64,000 nt of DNA, taken from positions 125,437,530 through 125,501,529 of the forward strand of contig OZ024931.1 of NCBI GenBank assembly GCA_964017235.1, read 5' to 3'. The notes beneath the pieces are model-generated. The model had not been told where the DNA came from and searched no databases. It saw only the letters and a program-made list of their open reading frames with translations. The stretch comes from Sabellastarte sp. h YS-2021. Taxonomy: Eukaryota > Annelida > Polychaeta > Sabellida > Sabellidae. Both the position numbers and the translations under genes were made by a program. Positions 12,901-24,840 of the stretch are shown in pieces. Numbering within the stretch: the first letter of the stretch is position 1; the number at the start of each line of letters is the position of its first letter.

Positions 12901-13490
12901 ATTTGTGTGTGACCACAAAAATTCAAGGTGTAGGATTTTTTTTTTTTTTTTTTTGACTGAAGCTGACCCTTTCCAAGATAGTTTATGAAACAGTAATTTC
13001 ACTTCATTTTATACTAGTTTCTGCTCAGATGTGAGTGGCAAATATCCTTGTGTGACATAGCACAGTTTCAGGGAGGGATCTGTTTGTTTTCCCAATCTGT
13101 TTCAGATTTAACTGGCTTTTAATGTGGATTTTAGTTTGACTTTGAAGATGGGACTTGGCATGTGTGTTGTTGCACACATAATCTGTACAAGGATGAAAAA
13201 AAAACAAAAAAAACATGCACTGTGGGCTTTAATACTTGGAGTAAACTGTGCAATAGAAAGTGTCATATTTTAACAATTTATCTCTATCACCGGTCGCAAA
13301 CCAGAAATACCAGTGAGCGCCTATTTTGTAGACTAAAAGAAGCATTTGTTCTTGACCTCTAACAAATAAAAATAAGGAAGGCATTCACAGGTAGGCAGGT
13401 GTTTACTGGCAGTAGCCACTTTTTCTAAGGGAGTGGCTGCGGTACGGTAAAACCTTTCTGTAGAAAATATGCTACAGTATGGATTGCCGC
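9975..13490. other. A+T-rich DNA with no recognised gene
   Basis: No exon with convincing splice sites or protein match was recognised on either strand. Poly-T tracts occur near 11,324-11,348 and 12,938-12,953. If the 16.4-kb exon belongs to a functional GFER gene, this stretch would lie in its first intron or beyond. Confidence 0.35.
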
Positions 13491-13496
13491 ACTCCA

Positions 13497-14070
13497 GGGC
13501 CCGTATTCATGAAAGGTCTTAGCCAGGGCTTAGGCTTAAAGTTGAGACTTTTGTCTTCAGTTTCTGCCCAAAAACTGCTAAGACTTTTGTCTTAGGCTTA
13601 GTGGTATTCACAAAGAATTTAAGACTGGTCTTAGGCTTAGCCAAGGGCTCAACTTTAAGACTGGTTAGTAGTGGGCTTAAATTTTGTAAAGAGGACTTAA
13701 ATATGGCCGCGATAAACTTTCCTCCACTTCAAAATTTGAAATGGCTGTAAATAAAGTATAATTATACAGAACACCTCACTAAAGACTGCTTTGGAAGTTT
13801 ATTTGTGGCAATAAGGTTTTCCATTTCAAAACAGCACTTTTCCTTAGATAAAATGCATTAAATGAATGATATATGTCACCAATAGTATAGTTTGAATAGA
13901 AAAGAAAGGTCAGATGACACAGAAAACCACTGTGGTTATTTGATAATCTTGGACTTAGCTAAATCACCCCGTTTTAAGACAAAACTTAGCTGAGACAAAA
14001 GTCTTAACTTTAAGACTGGATTTAAGCCTAAGACCCGGCTAAGTCGAAGACCTTTCGTGAATATGGGCCC
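13497..14070. mobile_element. MITE 1 (terminal inverted repeats GGGCCCGTATTCAT...)
   Basis: A 574-bp non-coding element. The left end reads gggcccgtattcatgaaagg then tcttagcc; the right end reads its near-complement, ending cctttcgtgaatatgggccc. The inverted repeats extend imperfectly for about 70 bp and are rich in cttaggctta. The interior includes tttgaaatggctgtaaataa, shared with MITE 2. No transposase is present. A target-site duplication is not clear. Confidence 0.8.
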
Positions 14071-14328
14071 AGAACTTTGTCCCGAGTGAGGCATTCAGCA
14101 ACAATTGTTTTTTTTGGTTGATTAAATTAATCACGTTTGCAGACGAAGAATGGGCTGGTTGGCTGGATCTTCTGTTTGTAAAATATGGCTAGAAACCCCA
14201 TTGGGCCTCACATTTTCTGTAAGTCTGTGTGTACAAGTACTATCATTCTATTTGTACAATACAATATAAAATATGCTAGACATCAGTTTGTAAAATGGTA
14301 GAAAATCCATCGTGGCCTCACATTTTCC

Positions 14329-14994
14329 CAGATAGCATTCCGCCGTCAGACCGACATTGGCTGTTGGTCACATGGTCAGCAGATTTTGCGCCCAACGGAG
14401 GCTTGCCGACCACCACTCAGGTTAGATATCTCTATATTTTACCGACGTTGGGCCAACGGTGGATTTTTATTCAAGATGGTAGCGAGCAATAATAGGGGAT
14501 TTTGTGAAACTTAGTGAAAAATTATTTATTATGGTATGTCTAAAAATCATATTTCAGTGAGCCCACAAATTTTAACTAACTATTTAACAAATTTTAGACA
14601 TAAAAATAATATTCTTATTATAAATTCACACTGAAGAAGTTGTTTGTGAACACTATCATTTTATCACTGTATTATGGACCATCACCTTATGACACTGTTC
14701 CACCATTGTTAATGTTTGGCCATGTGACTTATCAGGGATTCCCTTAACTAAGATCCTCCCACAATCTGTCTATCACTTGCCTTCTGTTAAACAATGGCCA
14801 TGTAACACCATGCTGCAATCTGATTGGCTGATGCTATACACAGAGCAAAATTTTTTTACCGGTGGCTTGCTGACGTTGGGCCTACGTCGAACCGCTGGCC
14901 AAAAAGCTGTTGGGCCAACGTTGGCAGCCAACGTCAGACCGACGGATGTGCCGACGTTGGGTCAACATTGCCCCAATGTCGGAATGCTATCTGG
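14329..14994. mobile_element. MITE of a second family (ends CCAGATAGCATTCC)
   Basis: The left end ccagatagcattcc and right end ggaatgctatctgg are exact complements. The longer subterminal parts are imperfect inverted repeats rich in ccgacgttgggccaacg. No open frame of note. The right end directly abuts MITE 2 at 14,993. Flanking phrases (cctcacattttc, aagtctgtgtgtacaag) recur at 14,185-14,225 and 15,590-15,690, so the host DNA here is itself locally repeated. Confidence 0.75.
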
Positions 14995-15578
14995 ACCCGT
15001 ATTCACGAAAGATCTTAGCCAGGGCTTAGGCTTAAAGTTGAGATTTTTGTCTCAAATGTCTGCCCAAAACCTGCTAAGACTTTTGTCTTAGGCTTAGTGG
15101 TATTCACAAAGAATTTAAAACCGGTCTTAGGCTTAGCCAAGGGCTCAACTTTAAGACTGGTTGGTAGTGGGCTTAAATTTTGTAAAGATGACTTAAATAT
15201 GGCCGCCATAAACTTTTCTCCACTTCAAAATTTGAAATGGCTGTAAATAAAGTTTAATTATACAGAACACCTCACTAAAGCAGTCTTTGGGAAGTTTATA
15301 TGTGGTAACAAGGTTTTCCCTTTCAAAACAGCACCTTTCCTTGGATAAAATGCATTAAATGAAGGATATATGTCACCAATAGTATAGTTTGAATAGAAAA
15401 GAAAGGTCACATGACACAGAAAACCACTGTGATTATTTGATAATCTTGGACTTAGCTAAGTCACCCTTTGTAAATACGGTTTTAAGGCAAAACTTAGCTG
15501 AGACAAAAGTCTTAACTTTAAGACTGGATTTAAGCCTAAGACCTGGCTAAGTCTAAGACCCTTCGTGAATACCGGCCC
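14993..15578. mobile_element. MITE 2, same family as MITE 1
   Basis: Ends ggacccgtattcacgaaaga and cccttcgtgaataccggccc are inverted repeats. The interior is close to MITE 1, including tacagaacacctcactaaag. It lies 922 bp from MITE 1 in the same orientation. Non-coding. Confidence 0.8.
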
Positions 15579-16419
15579 TGGGTTCTTAAGTCTGTGTGTG
15601 TACAAGCACTAGCATTTGATATTTTATTTGTAAAAATATTGCTCGATTTTCTATTTCTAAATGGAAACCCCATCGTGGCCTCATTTTTCTTCACTCCATG
15701 TGATGTTTCAGTTACCAGCTTGAACCGCACTCTTGTTAATTTACTGTTAATACGGCAAATGAATGCTACGTACCGTACTGTAGAATTTCTTCTCCAGTGC
15801 GGTGATTTACCGGGGACAAGTGAAGATAGAAGCGCCACTCGGCAAACCGACAGAAGATCTCCCCCCTCGACCCATGTTTTAGTGGCGTTTTGACTGAATG
15901 CACCTCTTTCTTCACTTGATCCATTTACTGTACTCCAAACTGTCTTTTAGCTTATGCCAGGAAGAAGTGATAATTAAGATAAAATTTGACATATCACAAT
16001 TTATTAATAGGGACTGCTATTTAGCCATGCCACTTCTTCCGGTACTGTCATAATATCCACGATGGACGGGTTTTCGATATGACAACGTAAATGAGCAATG
16101 TTGAATATCACAACCAACGCAACCAAAATTATCAGACATAAAGCAACAAAAATAAATCCTCAAAGGCGCTTGTTCAATATGTGACTGCATATTCATTCTA
16201 AAATATTGTAAAAATGTCATCCAAAAACGAGGCTGGGAGCTTATATTTTAAATGATCGAAAACGTGAATATATCGAAATACATCGGCTATATATTATTAC
16301 GTAATTGTCACAAGATGAATAGACTGGGAACGGGAAAAATGAACGATAATAAGAACATGACACCCGGTGGGCGATAATAGCATACTTTTAAAAATATGCT
16401 CTTTTAGGAAGTGTCTTAC
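15579..16419. other. Unassigned DNA left of the GFER-like exon
   Basis: No feature recognised. If the 16.4-kb exon is functional, this is the start of its intron 1 (minus strand). Confidence 0.35.
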
Positions 16420-16548
16420 ACTGGAAGTTTTTTCTTTATTTTTATGGGCCTTCCCTTGAATTTTCATCCAAGATTTAAAGTCCATACAAGCGCGACAGGG
16501 CTTTGCAGAGTCATGTTTTCCTTCAGTATACCTCTCCGAGGACGCCAT
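16420..16548 (-). CDS. GFER: First coding exon resembling FAD-linked sulfhydryl oxidase ALR (GFER)
   Basis: The minus-strand frame from the ATG at 16,546-16,548 gives 43 residues: a short polar start, then KPCRACMDFKSWMKIQ, then a lysine-rich stretch. The PCRACxDFKxWM motif is characteristic of animal ALR/Erv1 proteins. In this family the N-terminal CxxC pair shuttles electrons from Mia40/CHCHD4 to the FAD domain in the mitochondrial intermembrane space. The exon ends at AGT followed by GTAAGA, a good donor. The frame is open upstream to another ATG at about 16,605, so the start could be there. The FAD-binding exons (CxxC, WxxxH and the C-terminal W-rich part) should lie at lower coordinates; none was recognised in 1-16,419. 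Either the intron is longer than the window or this is an orphan exon. Identification rests on one short motif. Confidence 0.6.
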
Positions 16549-16619
16549 TTTAGACTGGAACCCAGTTGGAAGGGCACAGGAAACAAGTACATGAGGGGAC
16601 AGCATTCAATATAAATACT

Positions 16620-17225
16620 ATTTATAACTTCACCATATGCTAGAATAAAATGAGAAGAATCAATCTATGCTTTAGTTATTGTTTGTAAAATTGTTAATAG
16701 TCTTTGCATTTTTTTGGAACAGTGTAAAATAATTGACAAAATGCTGTTCAATTTTGGACAGCCCTTATTTTATTGCCATAGGACAAGTACTACTTTGTAC
16801 TTATCACATAATATATTTTAGGATGCTACTGTCATTTTATAGTTTGAGGAACCTCTTTTCATTCTGATAACTTTTATAAAACCACACTAATGCATATTTG
16901 TTCTCGAGAAACTCCATGCATTTTTGGTGTTTTTTGGCGAAATGCTATCCCCTCTTTTACATACAGTTGGTCAAGGTTCTTTACTGTAAACCACTGACCA
17001 ACAGCCAGCAACTAACAGGGGCTATATTCTACAACAATTAATACTTAGATCATTTCTAGATTTCAAGTATTTCTTAATTAGATTTTAAGTAAGAAATGAT
17101 GAAACTGAACATTTTTAACTTTTATTTTGTGAATACAAAGTGTGAGAAAAATTTAGTGAAAAACCTTCCATTACTTAGATCTAAGGTCACCCTATCTGAG
17201 TATTGTTCCAGAATATGGCCCCAGT
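16620..17225. other. Unassigned DNA upstream of the GFER-like exon
   Basis: A+T-rich. It may contain the promoter of the minus-strand GFER-like gene, but no core promoter element was recognised. No repeat identified. Confidence 0.3.
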
Positions 17226-17243
17226 TTTCTAACTTGAAGTCAG

Positions 17244-17310
17244 TCTGGGATTGAAACTCTGATGTCAGAGGTGGGAGGTGAGGGTGTTACCATTGCACCA
17301 CCATGATCCC
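17244..17310 (-). repeat. tRNA-derived SINE head (A and B boxes)
   Basis: Read on the minus strand it starts gggatcatggtggtgcaatg, giving an A-box-like TGGTGCAATGGTAAC, followed about 30 bp later by a B-box-like AGTTTCAATCCC. This is the internal pol III promoter arrangement of tRNA-derived SINEs. It does not fold as an intact tRNA, so it is not called a tRNA gene. The SINE tail and target duplication were not delimited. Confidence 0.5.
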
Positions 17311-17329
17311 TATTAAGGTTGGCCACTGA

Positions 17330-19195
17330 TCAGGAATAACAAAAGGTTTTAAATCGTAGACAAAAATTTTCTAAGCCTAGTCTTTAGTTAAAGACTTTCA
17401 CCTTAGCTAAGATTTTATCATAACTTGGAATAAACAAAACATGCTTAGCAAAGTCTGAGGTAAGACTTTTATCTAAGATATTTGCTTCACAAGTCATATA
17501 ACCACATCAACAAACTACTGTGTCATTGAATCTGATCGGCTGAAAGCCATGGTACAAATTCTTTTACAAGAGGATATTATGACAGGCAAAAGTAAGGATT
17601 GCTGTCTGATATGCTTGATATAGTGGATAATTGAAAATTAGTGTTATGACAAGTACTAACCAAAACTACTGACAAGTGAGATAAGGAAAATATTTTTAGG
17701 ACACCTTATTCTGAGTTTTATGCTTTAAATTAACATTCTACACATACTAATGAACTTTGAAGTGGTTGTTTTTCTTAAAATGGCCCAATGATTGAACATT
17801 TTATATGGTTTAAAATCTATTCTTTGATTTCCAAGTGTTATTAAAATGGGTGATTCTTACTGTGACTGTTGCTGTTTGATGTCTTAACTTCAAGATACGT
17901 TAAGTTTCCAGTTTAAATAACCATAAATGGACATCCTACACATAAGGGACAGCAATTTGGTGGTAGTCTTATTTAAAAAATCAACCCGATATTGAGCATT
18001 TTAAAGGGAGTATATTTGTAACATATGCTTTGATTTTCCAATAGTTTTTAATTGGAATTGTTTTTAATGGATGTTGATGCTCAGTATGAGCATTCTACAT
18101 ATAATAAGGAAAACTTTTGTCTTAGACTTTTTGTGAATTCCATTTTGTCTAAGTATACAATTTATCTAGACCTTTGTGAATCCCGCCTCTAGTTTTCATG
18201 TTATCTTTTGCTTATTTTTGAAACTTAAGGAATAAAATACTATGCACATAACAAGCCACACAAATGACATCACTGTTAAACACAGAATATAATAATCTTT
18301 CCAATGATATTTTAATTGTAAAAAATGATTATGATTTGACAAAATTACAAGAAGTTAAAGTCAATGGAATATGTAACTTTATATGGGAAAAATTGTCTGC
18401 AAACAAATTCTTGTTTGGAAACAAAGTAAAGATTTAAAGATAAAGTTATATCTGCTTAACTTATTCAGCTAAAAAATGACAAATGGGCCATTATAGACAA
18501 TTATAGTAGTTTTTGACAGTTTTTATTGAAGATATTTGGTTGTGGGTTGGCTACATTATAGTTATGGCCATTAGTTCCTACAGACGTTTTCTTTCATCAT
18601 GTTAATTACATATAGATAAGACACTAAGGCTGAATAATACTGCATCTCAGGACCCGCCTCAACTCAAGCTTTCCCACTTAATATCTTCTTTTTCACATCC
18701 ACAATCCTGGATTACTGTACCTAGAATGTCCCTTGACTATCATTGTTGTCAATTGTCTTGTTAGTTTAGCATACCCCATTCCCATGTTGGAAAGATAATG
18801 TACCGACAAAGCCATATAGTTGATTAGATTAAACTAAAACCATTGTTACAGTAGGAATGGCAATCTCACTTCAGTCATCTTTCTCTATGTGCTATTATAT
18901 CCTTGTGTATATCAATTCTGTATCACCAGGACTACAGGAAATTAACATTTAAGTCATCTTGTTATGTATTAAAGATTCAGACTTGTGTTCATTTCTGTAT
19001 GTGATACAATGGCGCAGCAATCCAATGCCTGCAAGGCACAAAAATTTTCAGCTGTTAGTTAAACTGAATCAAAAGAGGAATAGTTCGTTTACCACAAAAG
19101 ACACAAAATATCAAAATTACACAAATTTCAATGCTCTTATCTTTAAAGGAGATAGAGAATTCTTTTGAAATATGTTATTCATCTAGTTTTTGATA
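17330..19195. repeat. Decayed MITE-like sequence and unassigned A+T-rich DNA
   Basis: 17,350-17,480 and 18,110-18,190 carry phrases such as tctaagcctagtctttagtt and ttgtcttagactttttgtga that resemble the ends of MITE 1 and 2 in inverted orientation, suggesting a heavily decayed copy of about 840 bp. The remainder, to 19,195, shows no gene. Confidence 0.35.
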
Positions 19196-20505
19196 GGCTA
19201 TCACATAGTAAAGTTTCAGACCTGTTGCACATTGCATAGCGGAGTAATAGCTACTTTGAAATTCTGACTGTTGAGTAAATCCATTGTAACTCCAAAACTA
19301 TTGCAGTTAGAGTATTTCCTAAAATATGTTGTTCAGCTACTTTGTCCTTAACTATAAGATGGCATATCATTTGGGGTTCCATTGCATGTCATAAGTGAGC
19401 AATAGCTATTTTCTTATTTGTAGCAAAATTATAATGGAAATAAATGTCAAATACCTTCACAAGTATTAAAGTTAGGCAAATCTTTTCATTTGTTATTCAT
19501 CTAGTTTTTGATAAGCTTACTTTCCTGTGTCCTCTATATTTTTGTTGCGTTTGCAGATCAAGGTCAATAGCTAAGTGATTAGATAGCTGAGTAATAGCTA
19601 CTAAAATGAGTAAATGTCTTTTATCTATAAAAGTATTATAGGTAGGCAATTTCTTCTAAATAAGTCATTCACCTACTTTTGGGTGATCTACCACATAGTG
19701 AAGTTGCAGATCTATAGCTTTTTGCATAGCACACTCATAGCTACTAAAATGAGTAAATGTTTTTTATCTCTAAAAGTATTACAGATAGGCAATTTCTTCT
19801 AAATAAGTCATTCACCTACTTTTGGGTGATCTACCACATAGTGAAGTTGCAGATCTATAGCTTTTTGCATAGCACACTCATAGCTACTAAAATGAGTAAA
19901 TGTTTTTTATCTCTAAAAGTATTACAGATAGGCAATTTCTTCTAAATAAGTCATTCACCTACTTTTGGCTGATCTACCACATAGTGAAGTTGCAGAAATG
20001 TAGCTCTTTGGATAGCTGAGTAATAGATACTAAAATGAGCAAATGTCTTTTCTCTCTAAAAGTATTACAAATAGGCAATTTCTTCTAAATAAGTCATTCA
20101 CCTACTTTTGGGTGATCTACCACATAGAGAAGTTGCACATCTATAACTATTTGCATAGCTGAGTCATTTACCTGCTAAAATGAGTAAATGTCTTTTATCT
20201 CTAAAAGTATTGCAGATAGGCAATTTCTTCTAAATAAGTTGTTCACCTACTATTGGGTGATCTACCACATAGTGAAGTTGCACAATTGTAGCTCTTTGCA
20301 TAGCTGAGTAACAGGTACTAAAATGAGTAAATGTCTTTTATCTTTAAAAGTATTGGACATAGACAATTTCTTCAAAGTAAGTCCTTCACCTACTTTTGGG
20401 CAATCTACCACATAGTGAAGTTGCAGAACTGTAGCTCTTTGGATGGCAGAGTAATAGCTACCAAAATGAGTAAATGCCCTTTGTCTTTAAAAGTATTGCA
20501 ATCAA
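19196..20505. repeat. 143-bp tandem array, inverted relative to the 134-bp arrays
   Basis: About eight to nine units; the best-preserved pair starts at 19,607 and 19,750, a 143-bp period. Each unit holds atgagtaaatgtcttttatc, aagtcattcacctacttttg and atctaccacatagtgaagtt, which are the complements of the 134-bp array phrases. Outer units are more diverged than central ones. Short open frames at 19,614, 19,757 and 20,331 are repeat by-products. Confidence 0.85.
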
Positions 20506-22857
20506 ACATTAAAGTGCCTCTTGCTTGTTGTCACTTCTACATGTGCCTCCATCTCACAAGAAAATTTATATTCCACTATCTTTAGTACATCTAATTTATA
20601 CAGCGGGAGATAAATGCATGCGTTAGAATGCTTGTTATAATTTAGATTTATTATGCTAAATAAAAATTGATTTGTGTCTGTCCAGTGTAGAAGAACTTTA
20701 ATACTAAAAACCATATACATGTAAATGGTTTCATTTATGATCAGAGTCAAATATTAGATCTGATTATACAATATTTTTTAAATATACATTTATCCGTTCT
20801 TTTGCTGACATTATGTAAACAAAATTAACAGCATGGGATACCAGATAGAGTTAATCAGAAAGAAAAGAGAAGGCAATTGAACTTGTAAACAATTCCACTT
20901 GGGGGTTTCTCTTTTAATATTAATAAATCCAAGGTATAGCAGGATAGTATATATGTTGTGTTCAAGTTAGGATTTTTTGCAAGTTATAACTTGTACAGCT
21001 CAGTTGTACAAGTTATAACTTGTCCAAAATCTTTTTCGAATTTTGTACAAGTTATAACTTGTACAGATTTTGTGCTTCTAAAAATCTTAACTTGTAAACT
21101 GAGTTGTACAAATAAGGCCAATACATTTGTTAGTAGTTTTGGAGTTGTACAAGTAAGTTTTTGTGCCTCTAAAAAGCTTAACTTGAACAACTGAAAAAAG
21201 CCAATACACTTTTTTAATAGCTGTACTACATATTTTAAACGATGGATATTAATATAGGTTTAAAGGACCAAAGAAACCCTCTTTGGATTAACATATTTCA
21301 AACAGTTTGGATTTATACAGGTTACACTTGAAAGACTTAAGAAACCCTTTGTTGGTTAAGATTGGTTAAATAGTGGGGGTTAGTTTTTAACATGATTGTA
21401 ATTGACTGACAAAAGGGACTTCTAGAGGTTGCCACACATTTTATAATCACTATCAATCAAAGCAGGGTTGATATATGTAATTATAATTGCATTACAATAA
21501 AGGTTTCTTGAGCCTGCCACACTTTTTAGAATCAATATCAATCAAAGCTATAGGAAGATCTTCAATAACAGTAATTCACATGTGGCTTCCTTTGGCTTGC
21601 TTGGGGTCCTATCTCTTCATCCTTAAATGACATTTAACCTTTTTTGCTTAGGTTAAAGATATCAGCATTAAAAGGCTTACCATTTCACGTTTATATTTTG
21701 CTTATGGTGTACCATGGTAAACAACTTAAACACATCACTATCACTTAATATTTGAAAAATGTATTCAATTGATGACTTTGGAAATTCTAACTTTAAAAAG
21801 TTTGTTTAGTTAGGTTAAATGGAATACCCATATTAAAGCCTACTGTAATTTGAAGTTCAAAGTAAAAGTATATTAAAAACATACAGTCAGTACAATAAAA
21901 AAAATCTTCCATCTATTTGAATATTTCTGCTTAATCTGATATAGAATTTGTCACATTACTACAATTCCCTTAAATGGAATACCTATGTTAAAGCCTACTT
22001 GGAATATCATGCTCAAATTTAGCCAGAATGTTGCCCAGATATCCTAGAATCGGACTGCGGTGTTAAAAGTCAGCTGGTTTGGTTATAGGAGACCCCAGGG
22101 GTGTCATACCCCTGCCAGGGGGTGTTCATCCCAGAAATGTGAAAAAATTTTTTTTCAGAATTGGCTGAAACCTGTGCAGTTGGATTCTGCATGTCCTAAA
22201 ACATTCCAGGCCAAATTGTCTGACTTCTATCTCATTTCTAAAGGTGGTTATTCATGGAATTCCATGTTTTCCATTGATTTTAAATTGATATTGCTTCATG
22301 TTTCCTCTGTAACTTTTTTATTTCCCAGAATATATCATGCCCAAATTTGGCCAGGATGTTGCCAAGATATCCTATCCTGTAAGTTCATAAATGATACAGA
22401 ATGAACTAAGACAATAATAAAGAAAATGGCTAAATAAAAACATCCAACAATACGTATATCCAGAGAATTTCAATAAAATATCAGTGAGCGAAAATAAAAT
22501 GCTTCCTAGTCATGCAGCCAACAAGAAAGAAGAGTTTTAAGTGGAAGTACACTACAGGTTTCACCTACAGCACTGGGAATTCGGTCAACACTAAACATCT
22601 ATTTTTCTTGGATGTTGGCTGGATTCCTTGCAGCCTCTCGAGATAGCATTCAGTTCCACATGGTAAGCTATTGTAGCACAATAAAAGCAGTACTTTTCAA
22701 GTTATAACTGATGGAGATTAAGCGCTATAAACATCCACATTAGATTAGATTAGCTATTTCTCAGCTATGAAATAAGCTACAGGTCTGTAATTACACTATA
22801 TTATAGCTGATCCAAAAGTACATGAAATAACATACTTAAAGAAAATGCTCTAAAGTT
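20506..22857. other. A+T-rich DNA with no recognised gene
   Basis: Apart from the palindrome cluster at 20,981-21,060, nothing coding was recognised. 22,740-22,857 again shows diverged 134-bp-type repeat phrases (gctacaggtctgtaattaca). Confidence 0.4.
20979..21065. repeat. Three copies of a perfect palindrome AAGTTATAACTT
   Basis: Copies at 20,981-20,992, 21,010-21,021 and 21,049-21,060. The third lies in a 22-bp perfect palindrome running from 21,044 to 21,065 (TGTACA arms outside the core). Related half-copies (cttgtaaactgagttgtaca, cttaacttg) continue to 21,190. No known site is assigned. Confidence 0.75.
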
Positions 22858-23162
22858 GAAAATTTTAATTACTTAAATGTAGCTTTTATAAGCTACAAGC
22901 TTACCATGTGGGAGTTAGTGCTGTTCTCGGGTTGCCACACCCACGGCCAACGTCTTAGAAAAAAAGACAGTTCTTGTTAGCCACCGGATATGCTGGTAGT
23001 TGTCGTCACGTGATAACTTCTGACCAATCGTCCTACTTTCTCGTTGAAATTTTCTAAAACCTACCCCTCAGCTGTAAACAGCGGGGAGGCAGGGTGGGAC
23101 TATTCTAAGTCCCACATGGTAAGCTTGTAGCTTATAAAAGCTACATTTAAGTAATTAAAATT
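22858..23162. mobile_element. 305-bp foldback derivative of DIRS family A/C (left end plus its complement)
   Basis: The piece begins aaaattttaattacttaaat, runs through the family ITR (ttctcgggttgccacac to ctttctcgttg) and spacer, and ends with the complement of its own start (acatttaagtaattaaaatt). It equals the left terminus plus the left half of the internal complementary region of element C (55,393-55,697), with no right-end sequence. It has inverted termini and no coding. It sits exactly at the outer end of the inverted copy of element A's flank. Confidence 0.8.
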
Positions 23163-24061
23163 ACTCACCTACTCAAAATAAGTAAATGCGAATTATCTCT
23201 AAAAGTATTGCGGATACCCAATTTTTATCAAATAACTCATTCATCTACTTTTGGGAGAACTTTCACTTGGTGAAGTTCCAGACCCGTAGGTAATTACTCA
23301 CCTACTCAAAAGGAGTAAATGTGAATTATCTATTAATAGTATTGTAGATAGCCAATTTTTCTCAAATAACTCATTCACCTACTTTTGGAAGACCTTTCAC
23401 ACACGAAAATGAACAATTGTGAATATCTCGGAAAAGCTATTTCTTCTCCTTTAATGCTCGGCGGGAGATACACACCGCGGCAGTGGTCTTGTCAAAAATT
23501 TTTGTCTCCCCAAAAATGGTGGCCATTTTGAATTTTCAAAGTTTTTGCAAAACACAAAAATGCTTATATCTCGAAAACCGTGCTAGATGGAGCGAACTCA
23601 ACAAAATTTTTGACCTGCTGGGTATCTCTGCAGAGTAGCCATGCCAATTTTCAAAATATTTTTGTCTCGCCAAATATAGCGGACATTTTGAATTTTCGAA
23701 TTTTTTGCAAAACACAAAAATGCTTACATCTTGAAAACCGTGCTAGATAGAGCAGACTGCGCTTACTTTGGTTGCCACAACAGTATAAGGCTAGAAACAA
23801 AGCATTTTCTTAATACTTTAGCACTCACCTTTATATCCTTTTCGGGACGCTTTGTTTTTGCTATGCAAAAACATTATCTTTTTTTTTGCGAGCGATGCTC
23901 TAGTTCATCTGAGGGACTTAAGGAAGGTTTGACAGTTCCTATCATGATAATCTTGTGAGAGTGGTTACTAACAGTAATAGGTATGTGCATGTGATGCCCA
24001 TCCTGCAAAGTTTACACTGGCTTCCTACTGAATATCTCTCCATTTTTAAAACAGTTACACA

Positions 24062-24163
24062 GGGCCATATTACTGAAAGGTCACAGCCAAATCTTAGACG
24101 TAACTATTGCATACAGTCAATATAAGTCTAAGATTTGGCTAAGACCTTTCAAGAATATGGCCC
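24062..24163. mobile_element. ~102-bp foldback element (ends GGGCCATATT)
   Basis: The left half gggccatattactgaaagg then cagccaaatcttagac is complementary to the right half gtctaagatttggctaagac then aagaatatggccc. Copies are at 32,852-32,954 and 39,417-39,519, part of the larger duplications. A related element is at 50,469-50,575. Confidence 0.7.
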
Positions 24164-24329
24164 CATTTGTAGAAGCACCTTCACTCAGGATTCAATGCTT
24201 TATCACAATTTTCTCATTGACTATTTCAGGGATTTCTCTCTTATCTTGCATATATGTACTAGGCCTCTAGTAGATTATCTTGTGTGAGAATCAGGTGTGA
24301 ATCTTTCTTCATGATTTTTTATGAATTTT

Positions 24330-24840
24330 TAGGCAGGTTGCATGTAACCAACCCGCCCATTAGATTGATGTGTCTGACATCCGTCTGTCCATCTGTCCAC
24401 ATTTTCGTTTCTGGACTCTAACTCGAAACGCTTTGTCCAATCGAATTCAACCTTGACAGGGAGATAGATCACCATCATATCTAGGTTCCTTTCGAAATTG
24501 GTGTAATTCTGTGTGTTCGTTTGTCTGTTTTTGTCCATTTGTCTGTCTGTCAACATTTTCGTTTCTGGACTTTAACTCAAAAACACTTTTTCAAACTTGA
24601 CAGGGAGATAGATAACCATCATAGCTAATTTGCTTTTGAAATTGGTGTAATTCCGTCTCTTTGTCTGCCCGTCAACATTTCCATTTCCGGACTCTTAACT
24701 CGAAAACGCTTTGTCCAAACGAATTCAAACTTGGCAGGGAGATAGATCACCATCATAGCTAAGTTGCTTTCAAAATTGGTGTAATTCCATCCATTTGTTT
24801 GTCTGTTTATAGCATAGATACAATTATGTAACCTAGATTA
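24330..24840. repeat. Dispersed three-unit repeat with terminal hairpin
   Basis: Three units of roughly 130 bp with agggagatagatcaccatca, aattggtgtaattc and gtctgtctgt phrases. The outer end carries an imperfect inverted repeat (ggcaggttgcatg / taaccaacccgcc). Copies are at 32,180-32,690 and 38,745-39,255. Frames inside it translate to repetitive TDRQMDKNRQT-like peptides and are not genes. Confidence 0.6.

Noticed and set aside
17244..17310. Functional tRNA gene
   Set aside because: Only A and B boxes are seen; the acceptor stem and anticodon arm do not form a proper cloverleaf.
23731..23958. 75-codon frame repeated at 33,058-33,285 and 39,623-39,850, apparently conserved protein
   Set aside because: Its repetition is explained by the inverted and tandem segmental copies; it overlaps satellite DNA and has no recognisable domain.
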